A stretch of DNA of 64,000 bases from positions 124,001 to 188,000 of the forward strand of contig NZ_JAVHUY010000001.1 of NCBI RefSeq assembly GCF_031085175.1, written 5' to 3'. The DNA is from Phytohabitans maris. Lineage in GTDB: Bacteria; Actinomycetota; Actinomycetes; Mycobacteriales; Micromonosporaceae. A program made the position numbers and the translations under genes. A model generated the notes under the pieces. It was not told the origin of the DNA. It saw only the letters and a program-made list of their open reading frames with translations, and did no database searches. Positions 7,674 to 15,823 of this stretch are shown one piece after another (within the stretch, counting starts at the first letter, position 1; each line of letters starts with the position of its first letter).

Positions 7674-8731
7674 TGACCGTAACGTCGACCGACCCACCAG
7701 CCACGAACGTACCGTCCACACCGGAGGGTCCACCGGACCGCCCACGCCGGATCCGCGAGCGCCGGGCGCTGTCGGACCTGCTGTTCCGGGGCGTCGCGCG
7801 CGCCGGCGGTACGGCGGTCCTCGCGATCATGCTGCTGGTCGGGATCTTCCTGACCCGGGACGCGTTGCCCGCGTGGCGGGAGGCCGGCCTCGGCTTCCTC
7901 ACCACCCAGGCGTGGGACCCGCAGGGCGGCGACTTCGGCGTCGCGGGCGTCCTCGTCGGTACGGTGCTCATCGGCATGGTGGCGATCAGCGTCGCGGTCC
8001 CGCTCGCCTTCGGCGCCTCGCTCTACATCTCGGAGTACGCCCCGAACCGGCTCAAGCCGCTGCTCGTCAACCTGGTCGACCTGATGGCGGCGGTGCCGAG
8101 CGTGGTGTACGGCATCTGGGGCCTGTTCCTGCTCCAGCCGAAGATCCTCGTCGTGGGCGAGCAGGGCGACGGCCTGCCCCGGTGGCTGGCCACCTACTTC
8201 GGCTGGATCCCGCTCTTCCAGGTGGACGACTACGACCCGCGCGACCCGCTGGCGAGCCCGACGTCGCTGACCGCGTCGACGTTCGTCGCCGGCCTCGTCG
8301 TGGCGATGATGGTGACCCCGATCATCGCGTCGATCATGCGGGAGGTCTTCTCGCAGGCCCCGCTCGGCGAGCGCGAGGGGGCGTACGCGCTCGGCGCCAC
8401 CAAGTGGGGGATGATCCGCTCGGTCGTGCTGCCGTTCGGCCGGGGCGGCATGGTCGGCGGGACGATGCTCGGGCTGGGCCGGGCGCTCGGCGAGACGATC
8501 GGGGTCTACCTGGTCGTCTCCGTGGTCTTCGTGATCCAGCCACACATCCTGCAGAACGGCGGCGGCTCGATCTCCGCGCTGATCGCGCTCCGGTACGCGG
8601 AGGACCTCGGCGTCGGCTTCGCCGCGCTGATGGCCGCCGGCCTCGTGCTCTTCGGCGTCACGCTGATCGTCAACTTCGGCGCCGGCATCATCATCAACCG
8701 CAGCCGCTCGGGCGCGGCGAGCGAGGTGTAG
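7673..8731 (+). CDS. pstC: phosphate-type ABC transporter permease PstC
   Basis: An inner-membrane permease of 352 residues with a Pro-rich cytosolic N-terminus (about 1-45) and six predicted helices. The EAA loop that contacts the ATPase is clear: EGAYALGATKWGMIRSVVLP. AAVPSVVYGIWGLF and GETIGVYLVV are typical of PstC. Reading starts at ATG 7673, overlapping the upstream stop by one base, and the longer open frame upstream is not coding. It pairs with PstA directly downstream and with PstB at 18547. Confidence 0.95.
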   Translation: MTVTSTDPPATNVPSTPEGPPDRPRRIRERRALSDLLFRGVARAGGTAVLAIMLLVGIFLTRDALPAWREAGLGFLTTQAWDPQGGDFGVAGVLVGTVLIGMVAISVAVPLAFGASLYISEYAPNRLKPLLVNLVDLMAAVPSVVYGIWGLFLLQPKILVVGEQGDGLPRWLATYFGWIPLFQVDDYDPRDPLASPTSLTASTFVAGLVVAMMVTPIIASIMREVFSQAPLGEREGAYALGATKWGMIRSVVLPFGRGGMVGGTMLGLGRALGETIGVYLVVSVVFVIQPHILQNGGGSISALIALRYAEDLGVGFAALMAAGLVLFGVTLIVNFGAGIIINRSRSGAASEV

Positions 8732-8734
8732 GCG

Positions 8735-9994
8735 ATGACGACCGAGGTGCGGCCCGCGGTGACCACCGAGCCGGCCGAGACCACGCTGCCCCGGGCCACC
8801 GTCGAGCCGGCGGCCCCGGAGGCGCGGCGTACGACGGGCACCACCCGCCGGACCGACGTGTTCGCGCTCCTCGGCGCGGCGGCGTCCGCGGTCAGCCTGG
8901 CCGCGGTGCTCTTCACCCAGCTCACGCCCTTCGACGGCGTACTCGGCTTCGTCGTCGTGTCGTACGTGCTGTTTCTCGCCTTCTACGCGCTGCTGGTCTC
9001 GCTCGACGAGTCCGGGCCGGCGGTGCGCGACCGGCTGGCCGGGGTCGTGATCCACAGCCTCGCGTTCCTGATGCTGCTCGCCCTCGTGGTGGTCCTGGTC
9101 TTCACCTTCGTACGGGGGCGGGAGGCGCTGTCCCACCCCAACTTCTACTACGAAGACATGCAGGCCGCCGGGCCGTTGCAGCCCCTCGACGTCGGGGGCG
9201 TGCGGCACGCGATGATCGGCACGCTGGAGCAGATCGGCATCGCCTTGGCGATCACCCTGCCGCTCGGCGTGATCGGCGCGGTCTTCCTCAGCGAGCTTCC
9301 CGGGCCGTACAGCCGGTTTGTGCGGACGATCGTGGAGGCGATGACCGCGCTGCCGTCCATTGTGGCCGGTCTCTTCGTGTACGGCACGATCATCCTCGCC
9401 CTCGGCGTCCCCCTCTCCGGCCTGGCCGGCTCGATCGCGCTGAGCGTGATGATGCTGCCGATCATCATCCGCGCCGCGGACGTCGTGATCAGGCTGGTGC
9501 CGGGGTCGCTCCGCGAGGCGTCGCTGGCCCTCGGCGCCTCGCAGTGGCGCACGATCTGGCACGTCGTGCTGCCGACCGCGCGCTCCGGCATCACCACCGC
9601 GGTCATCCTGGGCACCGCGCGAGGCATCGGTGAGACCTCGCCCGTGCTGCTGACCGTCGGCGCCACCGCGGTCACCAACCTCAACCCGATCGACAACCCG
9701 CAGATGTCGTTGCCGCTGGTGACGTTCCAGCTGGTGCGCACGCCGTCCGACACGATGATCGCCCGCGGCTTCGGCGCGGCGGCCGTGCTGATGATCCTCG
9801 TGCTCTTCCTGTTCGTACTGGCCCGTCTCATCGGCGGTCGGATCCCGGGGCAGCTCAGCCGCGGCCAGCGGCGCCGCCGGGCACACGCCTCCCGCCGGGA
9901 CGCGCGGCGGTTCGCCGCCCGCGAGCGCGCCCGCCGGGCGTTGGCGACCCAGACCGATGGCATCGCAACGACCGACAGTAGGGAACTGAGCTGA
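8735..9994 (+). CDS. pstA: phosphate-type ABC transporter permease PstA
   Basis: A permease of 419 residues, longer than usual PstA (about 280-300). The extra length is an N-terminal part (about 1-100) with two added hydrophobic segments (VFALLGAAASAVSLAAVLF, VVSYVLFLAFYALLV) and a basic C-terminal tail. The canonical PstA core has PLGVIGAVFLSELPG, ALPSIVAGLFVYG and the EAA loop EASLALGASQWRTIWHVVLP. It starts 3 nt after pstC and overlaps pstS by one base. Confidence 0.95.
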   Translation: MTTEVRPAVTTEPAETTLPRATVEPAAPEARRTTGTTRRTDVFALLGAAASAVSLAAVLFTQLTPFDGVLGFVVVSYVLFLAFYALLVSLDESGPAVRDRLAGVVIHSLAFLMLLALVVVLVFTFVRGREALSHPNFYYEDMQAAGPLQPLDVGGVRHAMIGTLEQIGIALAITLPLGVIGAVFLSELPGPYSRFVRTIVEAMTALPSIVAGLFVYGTIILALGVPLSGLAGSIALSVMMLPIIIRAADVVIRLVPGSLREASLALGASQWRTIWHVVLPTARSGITTAVILGTARGIGETSPVLLTVGATAVTNLNPIDNPQMSLPLVTFQLVRTPSDTMIARGFGAAAVLMILVLFLFVLARLIGGRIPGQLSRGQRRRRAHASRRDARRFAARERARRALATQTDGIATTDSRELS

Positions 9995-11661
9995 TGACCA
10001 GAGAGTGGACCGGCGTGACCCACCGCCTGGCCCGCGCCGTCGCCGCTGTCCTCGCGGCGATGCTGGTGTTCCTCGCCGGGCCGCCCGCGCCGGCGTCAGC
10101 GGCGCCGAGAAAGGTACCGATCAACGGCGCGGGTTCGACCTGGAGTTCCAACGCGATCGAAAACTGGCGGCGCAACGTCGGGCGGAGCATCACGGTCAAC
10201 TACAACGCGAGCGGCTCGACCGACGGCCGTAACCGCTACAAGCAGGGGACCGTCGACTTCGGTGTGTCCGAGATCCCGTACGGCATGACGGACCGATTCG
10301 CCGGCACCGACCCGCCCCCCACGCGCACGTACGCGTACATGCCGATCGTGGCCGGCGGCACGGCCTTCATGTACAACCTGCGGATCGGCGGGCGCCGCGT
10401 CACCAACCTCCGGCTCTCCGGCGAGGTGGTCGCGAAGATCTTCACCGGCGTCATCAAGCGATGGAACGACCCGGCGATCGTGGCGGACAACCCGGGGCTC
10501 ACCATGCCGGCGCGCGCCATCGTGCCGGTCGTGCGCCAGGACGGCTCCGGCACCAGCGCGCAGTTCACGCTCTGGATGAGCAAGGAGCACGGGTCGATCT
10601 GGGACGCGTACTGCCGGAAGTTCAACAAACCCGCGCCGTGCGGCCTCACCTCGCAGTACCCGTACCGGCCGAACGAGGGCTTCATCGGCCAGACCGGCTC
10701 CAACGGCGTCTCCGGCTACGTCTCGCAGAGCAACGCCGAGGGCGCCATCACCTACGTCGAGTACTCGTACGCGCGGAACTCGCGCTTTCCGGTGGCGAAG
10801 GTGCTGAACCGGGCCGGGTACTACACCGAGCCGACCGCCTCCAACGTGGCGGTCGCGCTGACCAAGGCCCGGATCAACACCAACCAGCGCAGTGCGGGCT
10901 ACCTGACCCAGATCCTCGACGACGTGTACCGCTTCGACGACCCGCGGACGTACCCGCTGTCGTCGTACTCGTACATGATCATCCCGGTCGACCGGGTCGA
11001 CGTGGGCAGCATGACCCTCGACAAGGGATACACGCTGGGCCTGTTCGCCTACTACTTCCTCTGCGAGGGGCAGCAGCAGGCCGACGTCCTGGGCTACTCG
11101 CCACTGCCGAAGAACCTCGTGGAAGCCGGGTTGAACCAGGTGCGCCGGATCCCCGGCGCCGAGCAGCGAGACATCAACGTCGCGGGCTGCAACAACCCGA
11201 CGTTCCGGGGTGGTCGCAACGTCCTGCTCGAAAACGCCGCGCGCCCGCCGGCCTGCGACAAGAAGGGGTCGACGCAAAACCCGAAGGCCACCGGCGGCGC
11301 TCCCGAGGACACCCCGGTCAAGGCCTCGGCCAGGTGTGCGTCGAGCGGCGGCGGCAACAACACCGCCGACAACGGCGGGGCAAACACCAGCGGGCCCAGC
11401 GGCTCGCCCACGACCGGCCCGCCGGCCAGCGCCGCGCCGGTCGACCCGGACACCGGCCTGCCCGCGGGTGACGAGGGCGCGGGTGCCGGCGACGGCGAGC
11501 AGGTCGCGGCCGTACCCGTGTCGCTCGACGGCGAAGGCGGCTGGCGCTTGCGGCACACGATCATGGTGATCGCCGCGCTGCTCTTCCTCGGCCTGATCCT
11601 CGGTCCGCCGCTGCTCGCCAACGCGCTGCGCGGCCGCCGCGACCCCGGGGGGCAGGGATGA
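9994..11661 (+). CDS. pstS: PstS-like solute-binding protein, membrane-tethered
   Basis: A protein of 555 residues: signal peptide 1-37, type II binding domain about 38-400, a low-complexity Gly/Ser/Pro linker, then a C-terminal helix (TIMVIAALLFLGLILGPPLL) and basic tail. Ligand motifs are GAGSTW (45-50), NASGSTDGRN, DFGVSEIPYG and RQDGSGTSAQF (181-191). The PstS Asp that accepts the phosphate proton is normally in a 'SD' pair; here it is Glu 93 ('SE'). It is anchored by a C-terminal helix rather than a lipobox. The stop overlaps the next ATG (ATGA). The ligand is probably phosphate or another oxyanion. Confidence 0.88.
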   Translation: MTREWTGVTHRLARAVAAVLAAMLVFLAGPPAPASAAPRKVPINGAGSTWSSNAIENWRRNVGRSITVNYNASGSTDGRNRYKQGTVDFGVSEIPYGMTDRFAGTDPPPTRTYAYMPIVAGGTAFMYNLRIGGRRVTNLRLSGEVVAKIFTGVIKRWNDPAIVADNPGLTMPARAIVPVVRQDGSGTSAQFTLWMSKEHGSIWDAYCRKFNKPAPCGLTSQYPYRPNEGFIGQTGSNGVSGYVSQSNAEGAITYVEYSYARNSRFPVAKVLNRAGYYTEPTASNVAVALTKARINTNQRSAGYLTQILDDVYRFDDPRTYPLSSYSYMIIPVDRVDVGSMTLDKGYTLGLFAYYFLCEGQQQADVLGYSPLPKNLVEAGLNQVRRIPGAEQRDINVAGCNNPTFRGGRNVLLENAARPPACDKKGSTQNPKATGGAPEDTPVKASARCASSGGGNNTADNGGANTSGPSGSPTTGPPASAAPVDPDTGLPAGDEGAGAGDGEQVAAVPVSLDGEGGWRLRHTIMVIAALLFLGLILGPPLLANALRGRRDPGGQG

Positions 11662-14276
11662 GCCGCCGGACGGTCGCCGGGTTCCTGGTGGCGCTCACCG
11701 CCGCCAGCCTGCTCTTCGTCGTGGACCCGGGCGCCGATCCCGCGCGCGGTGCCGCCGAGGACGGCGGCGGGGGTGGCGGCAACGGCGGCTCGTCGGTGAC
11801 CGTGCACGGCACCAAGCAGGGGTTCGAGGACTTCACGGGGCTCGCGGTCACCGTGTCGAAGACGAGGAACCTGACGAACGAAGCGATCACCGTGACCTGG
11901 ACGGGAGCCCGGCCCTCGCCGCTCGGTTACCCCGGCACGGACTTCCTCTCGCTCATGCAGTGCTGGGGAAGCCCGGAGGCGAAGGACTTCCGCGAGACCT
12001 GCGCGTACGGGATGGATCTCGACGTGCCCGAGCGTCCCGGCGGCGCGGTGGCCATCGACGCCGGGCGGCGCCGCGTGGCCGACACGCCTTACGCGGCGGG
12101 CTACCCGGCTCCCGACCCGGACGAGAGCCCGGAGAAGACCGGGCTGGCGGCGGGCGCCAAGATGGTGCCGTTCAAGACGGTGACGGGCGAGCGCTCCCGG
12201 GACGGCAGCCCCGGCCAACCGTTCGGCACGAAGCCGAACCCGTCGGGCGGTCCTGACCTCGAAGAGACAGATGTCGACGTCATGACCCGGTATCTGGCCA
12301 AGGAGACCACCAACGAGTACCCGTACGCGTTGACCGCGGCCGACGGCACCGGCCGGGTCACCTTCGAGGTACAGAACGACCGGCTCGCCCCGCACCTCGG
12401 CTGTGGGGCGCCGTACCAGGCTCCGGACGGCCAGCAGAAGCCACGCCCGTGCTACCTGGTGATCGTCCCGAGGGGATACCACCACCCGTACACCGGCGTG
12501 GATGTCACCAACGACTCCAACCCGGCCGTGAGCGGCTCCCCGTTCAAGCCGGTCGTCTGGCAGCACCGGATGGTCGTACCGCTGGAGTTCGCGCCCGTGG
12601 AGGGGGGCTGCTCGCTCGACAAGGCGGAGCGGCGTACCGCGGGCGCCGAGGCCGTGGCCGAGGCGGTGACCTCCTGGCAGCCCGTGCTCTGCGCCAACGA
12701 CGGCCCGATCTACGGCTACTCCGCGATCAGTGACTTCGAGGCGGCCCAGCAGGTCGTCAGCGCTTCGGAAAGCGCGCCCGGCCTGGTCTACAGCGCGGAT
12801 CCGGTGGTCTCCAGCAACCCGCCGGTCGTGCACGCGCCGGTCACGCTGAGCAGCACCGTGATCGCCGTCAACATCGACTACAACATCATCCTCCCGAACC
12901 ACGTCAGCGGCCCGCCGACTCCGCCGGAGATCGAGCGGCTGCGCGGGCTGGCCCTGACCGATCTGAAGCTGACGCCGCGGCTGCTGGCCAAGGTGCTCAC
13001 CCAGAGCTACACCCGCGACGACATCACCGACAAGGAGCGCGACCAGACCGCCGGCAACCCGGAGAGCATCCGCTACGACGAGGAGTTCCTGACCCTCAAC
13101 CCGGTCTTCCGGCACTGGCCCCGGGAGCGGGCCGTGACGCTGGACGGCCTGATGGTCTCGGTCGGCAGTTCGGTGGCCGCACGTGAGGTCTGGCAGTGGA
13201 TCCTGGGCGACGCCGAGGCGAGGACGTGGATCCAGGGCAAGAACCCCGACGAGAACGGCATGTGGGTCAACCCCGTCTACAAAGACATGTTCAGCACCGC
13301 GCCGGACACGTTTCCGAAGGCCGATCCGGACTGCCACGAGGAGGAGCGCTTCGAACCCATCCAGGGGGCGAACGTCACGTTTCCCCTTTGCACGCTCGAC
13401 AAATGGCCGTACATGGGCTCGATGAACGAGGCGGCGCTACAGACCCTACGGGCCCAGACGAAGGGCAAGGACCTGCCGCTTCGCCCGGTACCGAACACCA
13501 CCGACAACACCCCGTGCTGCCGCTACTCCGACCTGCCCCGGAAGTTTCCGGGCTCCCGGTTCGTCATGTCGGTCACCGACTCGGCGTCGGCCGCCCGGTA
13601 CGGGCTCTTCACCGCCCAGCTCTGCAAGCCCAAACGCGACTCGCTCGGCAAGCTGGTGATGCCGGACGACTGCCGGACGCCGACCGACGAGGCGGTGAAC
13701 GCCGCCGCCGCGACCGCGGTCGGCAGCCAGGTGGAAGGCGTGAAGGTCGTCGATCCGGTCAAGGCGTGGGCGACGCAAGGGGCGTACCCGTTGACGACCG
13801 TGTCGTACGCGATCGCCGACACCAGCGAGCCGGTCGAGGCCCGGCGCGAGTACGCGAAGCTGCTGCGGTACGCCGCCGGCTCGGGCCAGGACCCGGGTGA
13901 GGCGTGGGGCCAGCTGCCGGAGGGCTACGTCCCGCTGCCGGCCGCGCTGCGGGAGCAGACGATGATCGCCGCCAGCCAGCTGGAAAACTGGGTGACGCCC
14001 ACATCGCCACCGGCGGACAACTCCGGCGGACCCGACCCCGGTGCGGCGCCGGCGCCCACCGACGGAGTACCCAGCGGCGGTGCCACCCCGTCGGCCGGTA
14101 CCCCGGCGCCCGGCCCCCCGCCGTCGGCCGCTCCCGCCGCGCAGTCGCAGTCGACGCTCGGCAGTCCACTAGGGATCATCCGGTTCATTCTGATCGCCGC
14201 CTTGGTCATGGGATTGCTCGGCGGCATCGCCGGTCCGATCATGCAGCGATTCGCGATCCGGTCCGGCAGAAAATGA
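11658..14276 (+). CDS. giant solute-binding-like protein with C-terminal anchor
   Basis: An exported protein of 872 residues: N-terminal signal segment (VAGFLVALTAASLLFVV), a large extracellular region, a Pro/Ala/Ser stalk about 775-835 and a C-terminal helix (IIRFILIAALVMGLLGGIAG). Pieces such as GLVYSADPVVSSNPPVVHAP, TVIAVNIDYN and PLTTVSYAIA recall PstS-type binding proteins, but the protein is about twice the usual size. It carries many Cys (for example LMQCWGSP, ADPDCHEEE, TPCCRYSD), suggesting disulfides. It is translationally coupled to pstS, so it should work with the transporter. I recognise no named family; binding-protein fold is an inference. Confidence 0.7.
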   Translation: MSRRTVAGFLVALTAASLLFVVDPGADPARGAAEDGGGGGGNGGSSVTVHGTKQGFEDFTGLAVTVSKTRNLTNEAITVTWTGARPSPLGYPGTDFLSLMQCWGSPEAKDFRETCAYGMDLDVPERPGGAVAIDAGRRRVADTPYAAGYPAPDPDESPEKTGLAAGAKMVPFKTVTGERSRDGSPGQPFGTKPNPSGGPDLEETDVDVMTRYLAKETTNEYPYALTAADGTGRVTFEVQNDRLAPHLGCGAPYQAPDGQQKPRPCYLVIVPRGYHHPYTGVDVTNDSNPAVSGSPFKPVVWQHRMVVPLEFAPVEGGCSLDKAERRTAGAEAVAEAVTSWQPVLCANDGPIYGYSAISDFEAAQQVVSASESAPGLVYSADPVVSSNPPVVHAPVTLSSTVIAVNIDYNIILPNHVSGPPTPPEIERLRGLALTDLKLTPRLLAKVLTQSYTRDDITDKERDQTAGNPESIRYDEEFLTLNPVFRHWPRERAVTLDGLMVSVGSSVAAREVWQWILGDAEARTWIQGKNPDENGMWVNPVYKDMFSTAPDTFPKADPDCHEEERFEPIQGANVTFPLCTLDKWPYMGSMNEAALQTLRAQTKGKDLPLRPVPNTTDNTPCCRYSDLPRKFPGSRFVMSVTDSASAARYGLFTAQLCKPKRDSLGKLVMPDDCRTPTDEAVNAAAATAVGSQVEGVKVVDPVKAWATQGAYPLTTVSYAIADTSEPVEARREYAKLLRYAAGSGQDPGEAWGQLPEGYVPLPAALREQTMIAASQLENWVTPTSPPADNSGGPDPGAAPAPTDGVPSGGATPSAGTPAPGPPPSAAPAAQSQSTLGSPLGIIRFILIAALVMGLLGGIAGPIMQRFAIRSGRK

Positions 14277-14310
14277 CCATCGCAGCGGAAGGGTCATTTC
14301 GCCAGACCCT

Positions 14311-14386
14311 GTTCATCCGGCCTACGTGTTGGCGAGAGACACACGCGCGAAACGTTTGTCTGGCATCGGTTTCGGCGGTCAATCCG
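14311..14386 (+). promoter_or_regulatory. possible weak PHO-box region
   Basis: The 235-nt gap before the gene at 14512 contains GTTCATCCGGC (14311-14321) and GTTTGTCTGGC (14354-14364), both like units of the stronger sites at 6140 and 7086; GCTCGTCTGGC follows at 14407. The repeats are less regular, so this is only a candidate internal promoter. Confidence 0.3.
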
Positions 14387-14511
14387 GCGACGCGACGATT
14401 GCTCCGGCTCGTCTGGCATGGAGGCGAGTCGGAGCGTCTTGCCCGGAGGGCCTGGGTCGAATGGCTCAGCCCGCGAGCCAGGCCTCTGAGTCCCGCAGAA
14501 AGGGAGCACGC

Positions 14512-15720
14512 ATGAAGGTCAAGACCATCGGCAGAGCGGCGGTGATGGGCATCGGCACCATCGTCGCGCTGGCTGTGGCGGCCACCCCGGCCGTCGCAGA
14601 CCCGGACCCGGCCACCGAGTTCCGCCAGCTGGCCGGTGTCGGCTCGGACACCACCCAGGACCTCGGCAACGGTCTCGGCGAAGCGCTCGGCGCCGGTGAC
14701 GTCGTCGCCTCGTGGGACGCCCGTCCGCCGGCCGGCGCGACCACCACCATCAAGACGAAGGCGAGCGGCTGCTCGTTCCAGCGGCCCAACGGCTCCGGCC
14801 AGGGTCGCCAGGCGCTGCGCGCGTCCGAGGGCGAGGACCTCGACGGTGCCGGCCCCGGCACCGCCGGCCAGTTCCCGGCCGCCACCGGTGTGAACATCCA
14901 GGGCTGCGTCGACTTCGCCCGCTCGTCGAGCTACGGCGGCGGCAGCACCCCGTCGGCCAGCGGCCCGTACACCTACATCCCGGCGGGCGTGGACGCGGTG
15001 ACGCTGGCCGTCCACGAGAACGGCGACCTGCCGTTCCAGTGGTCGTTCGCGCAGATCCAGCGGGTCTACAAGTGCTTCGACACCGCGGTCGCGGGCAACG
15101 CGGTCGTGCCGCGGATGATCCAGACCGGCTCGGGCACCTGGGAGTTCTGGATCCAGCCGGCTCGCATGGCGATCACCGAGAACGAGATCAACGCGGGCGA
15201 CTACCCCTGCCTGGCGGTGGACAACGACAACAACATCACCACCCCCGCCATCCCGGTGCACGCCCGGGTGCAGGAGCACGACGGTACGGTCCTGAACGGC
15301 AACCCGACCCACGTCATCCCGTTCTCGGCCGGGCAGTACGTCGCCCAGAGCAACCACGAGGTGATCGAGGACGTGCTGGCGCCGGTGACCGTCGCCGACC
15401 GTCGCGGCTTCGCCCACCCGGTCGCGGTCAGCACCACCACCGTTCCCAACACGGAGCCGGTCGTCGGCGGCGTGCTGAACGTCAACTTCCCGGCTCCCTT
15501 CCGCCGGGACGTCTACAACGTGGTGCCCACGGCTGACCTGTCGAACCCGACCATCGCCAGCACGTTCGTCGGTACCGGCTCCGCGGTGTGCAGCGACACG
15601 GTGACGGTCAACGGCCAGCAGCGGCGGGTCATCGAGCTGTTCGGCTTCGGCTACCGCGGCACGTTCTCCAGCCCGCTGGAGGCGAACTGCGGCTACACCA
15701 GCCTCCGGTTCACCAGCTGA
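14512..15720 (+). CDS. secreted PstS-family solute-binding protein
   Basis: A protein of 402 residues with a clean signal peptide (MKVKTIGRAAVMGIGTIVAL to TPAVA). Motifs of the PstS-like binding fold are VGSDTTQDLGNGL, GSGQGRQAL, CVDFARSSSY, YIPAGVDAVTLAV, QIQRVYKC and GSGTWEFW. There is no lipobox and no C-terminal helix, so it is soluble outside the membrane or held by a partner. ATG 14512 was chosen because GAAAGGGAG lies at the right distance; the open frame upstream (from 14326) is non-coding in character. It is the third binding-protein-like gene in the operon region. Confidence 0.8.
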   Translation: MKVKTIGRAAVMGIGTIVALAVAATPAVADPDPATEFRQLAGVGSDTTQDLGNGLGEALGAGDVVASWDARPPAGATTTIKTKASGCSFQRPNGSGQGRQALRASEGEDLDGAGPGTAGQFPAATGVNIQGCVDFARSSSYGGGSTPSASGPYTYIPAGVDAVTLAVHENGDLPFQWSFAQIQRVYKCFDTAVAGNAVVPRMIQTGSGTWEFWIQPARMAITENEINAGDYPCLAVDNDNNITTPAIPVHARVQEHDGTVLNGNPTHVIPFSAGQYVAQSNHEVIEDVLAPVTVADRRGFAHPVAVSTTTVPNTEPVVGGVLNVNFPAPFRRDVYNVVPTADLSNPTIASTFVGTGSAVCSDTVTVNGQQRRVIELFGFGYRGTFSSPLEANCGYTSLRFTS

Positions 15721-15738
15721 GCACGTACCCGATTTGAG

Positions 15739-15767
15739 GTCCGGGCGGCCCACCAGGCCGTCCGGAC
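15739..15767 (+). terminator. hairpin after the secreted binding protein
   Basis: Arms 15739-15750 and 15756-15767 pair over 12 bp with one G-U, around loop CACCA, starting 18 nt after the stop. It probably attenuates read-through into the surface-protein gene. Confidence 0.65.
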
Positions 15768-15823
15768 CGTACGGCGTCCCGGCCCCCACCCCTGGAAGAC
15801 GACCCGACCGGAGGAAGTGAGCG

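Noticed and set aside
7352-9886. Minus-strand open frame of 844 codons over pstC and pstA
   Set aside because: Composition is Arg/His/Asp-rich with no motif, while the plus strand encodes unmistakable permeases.
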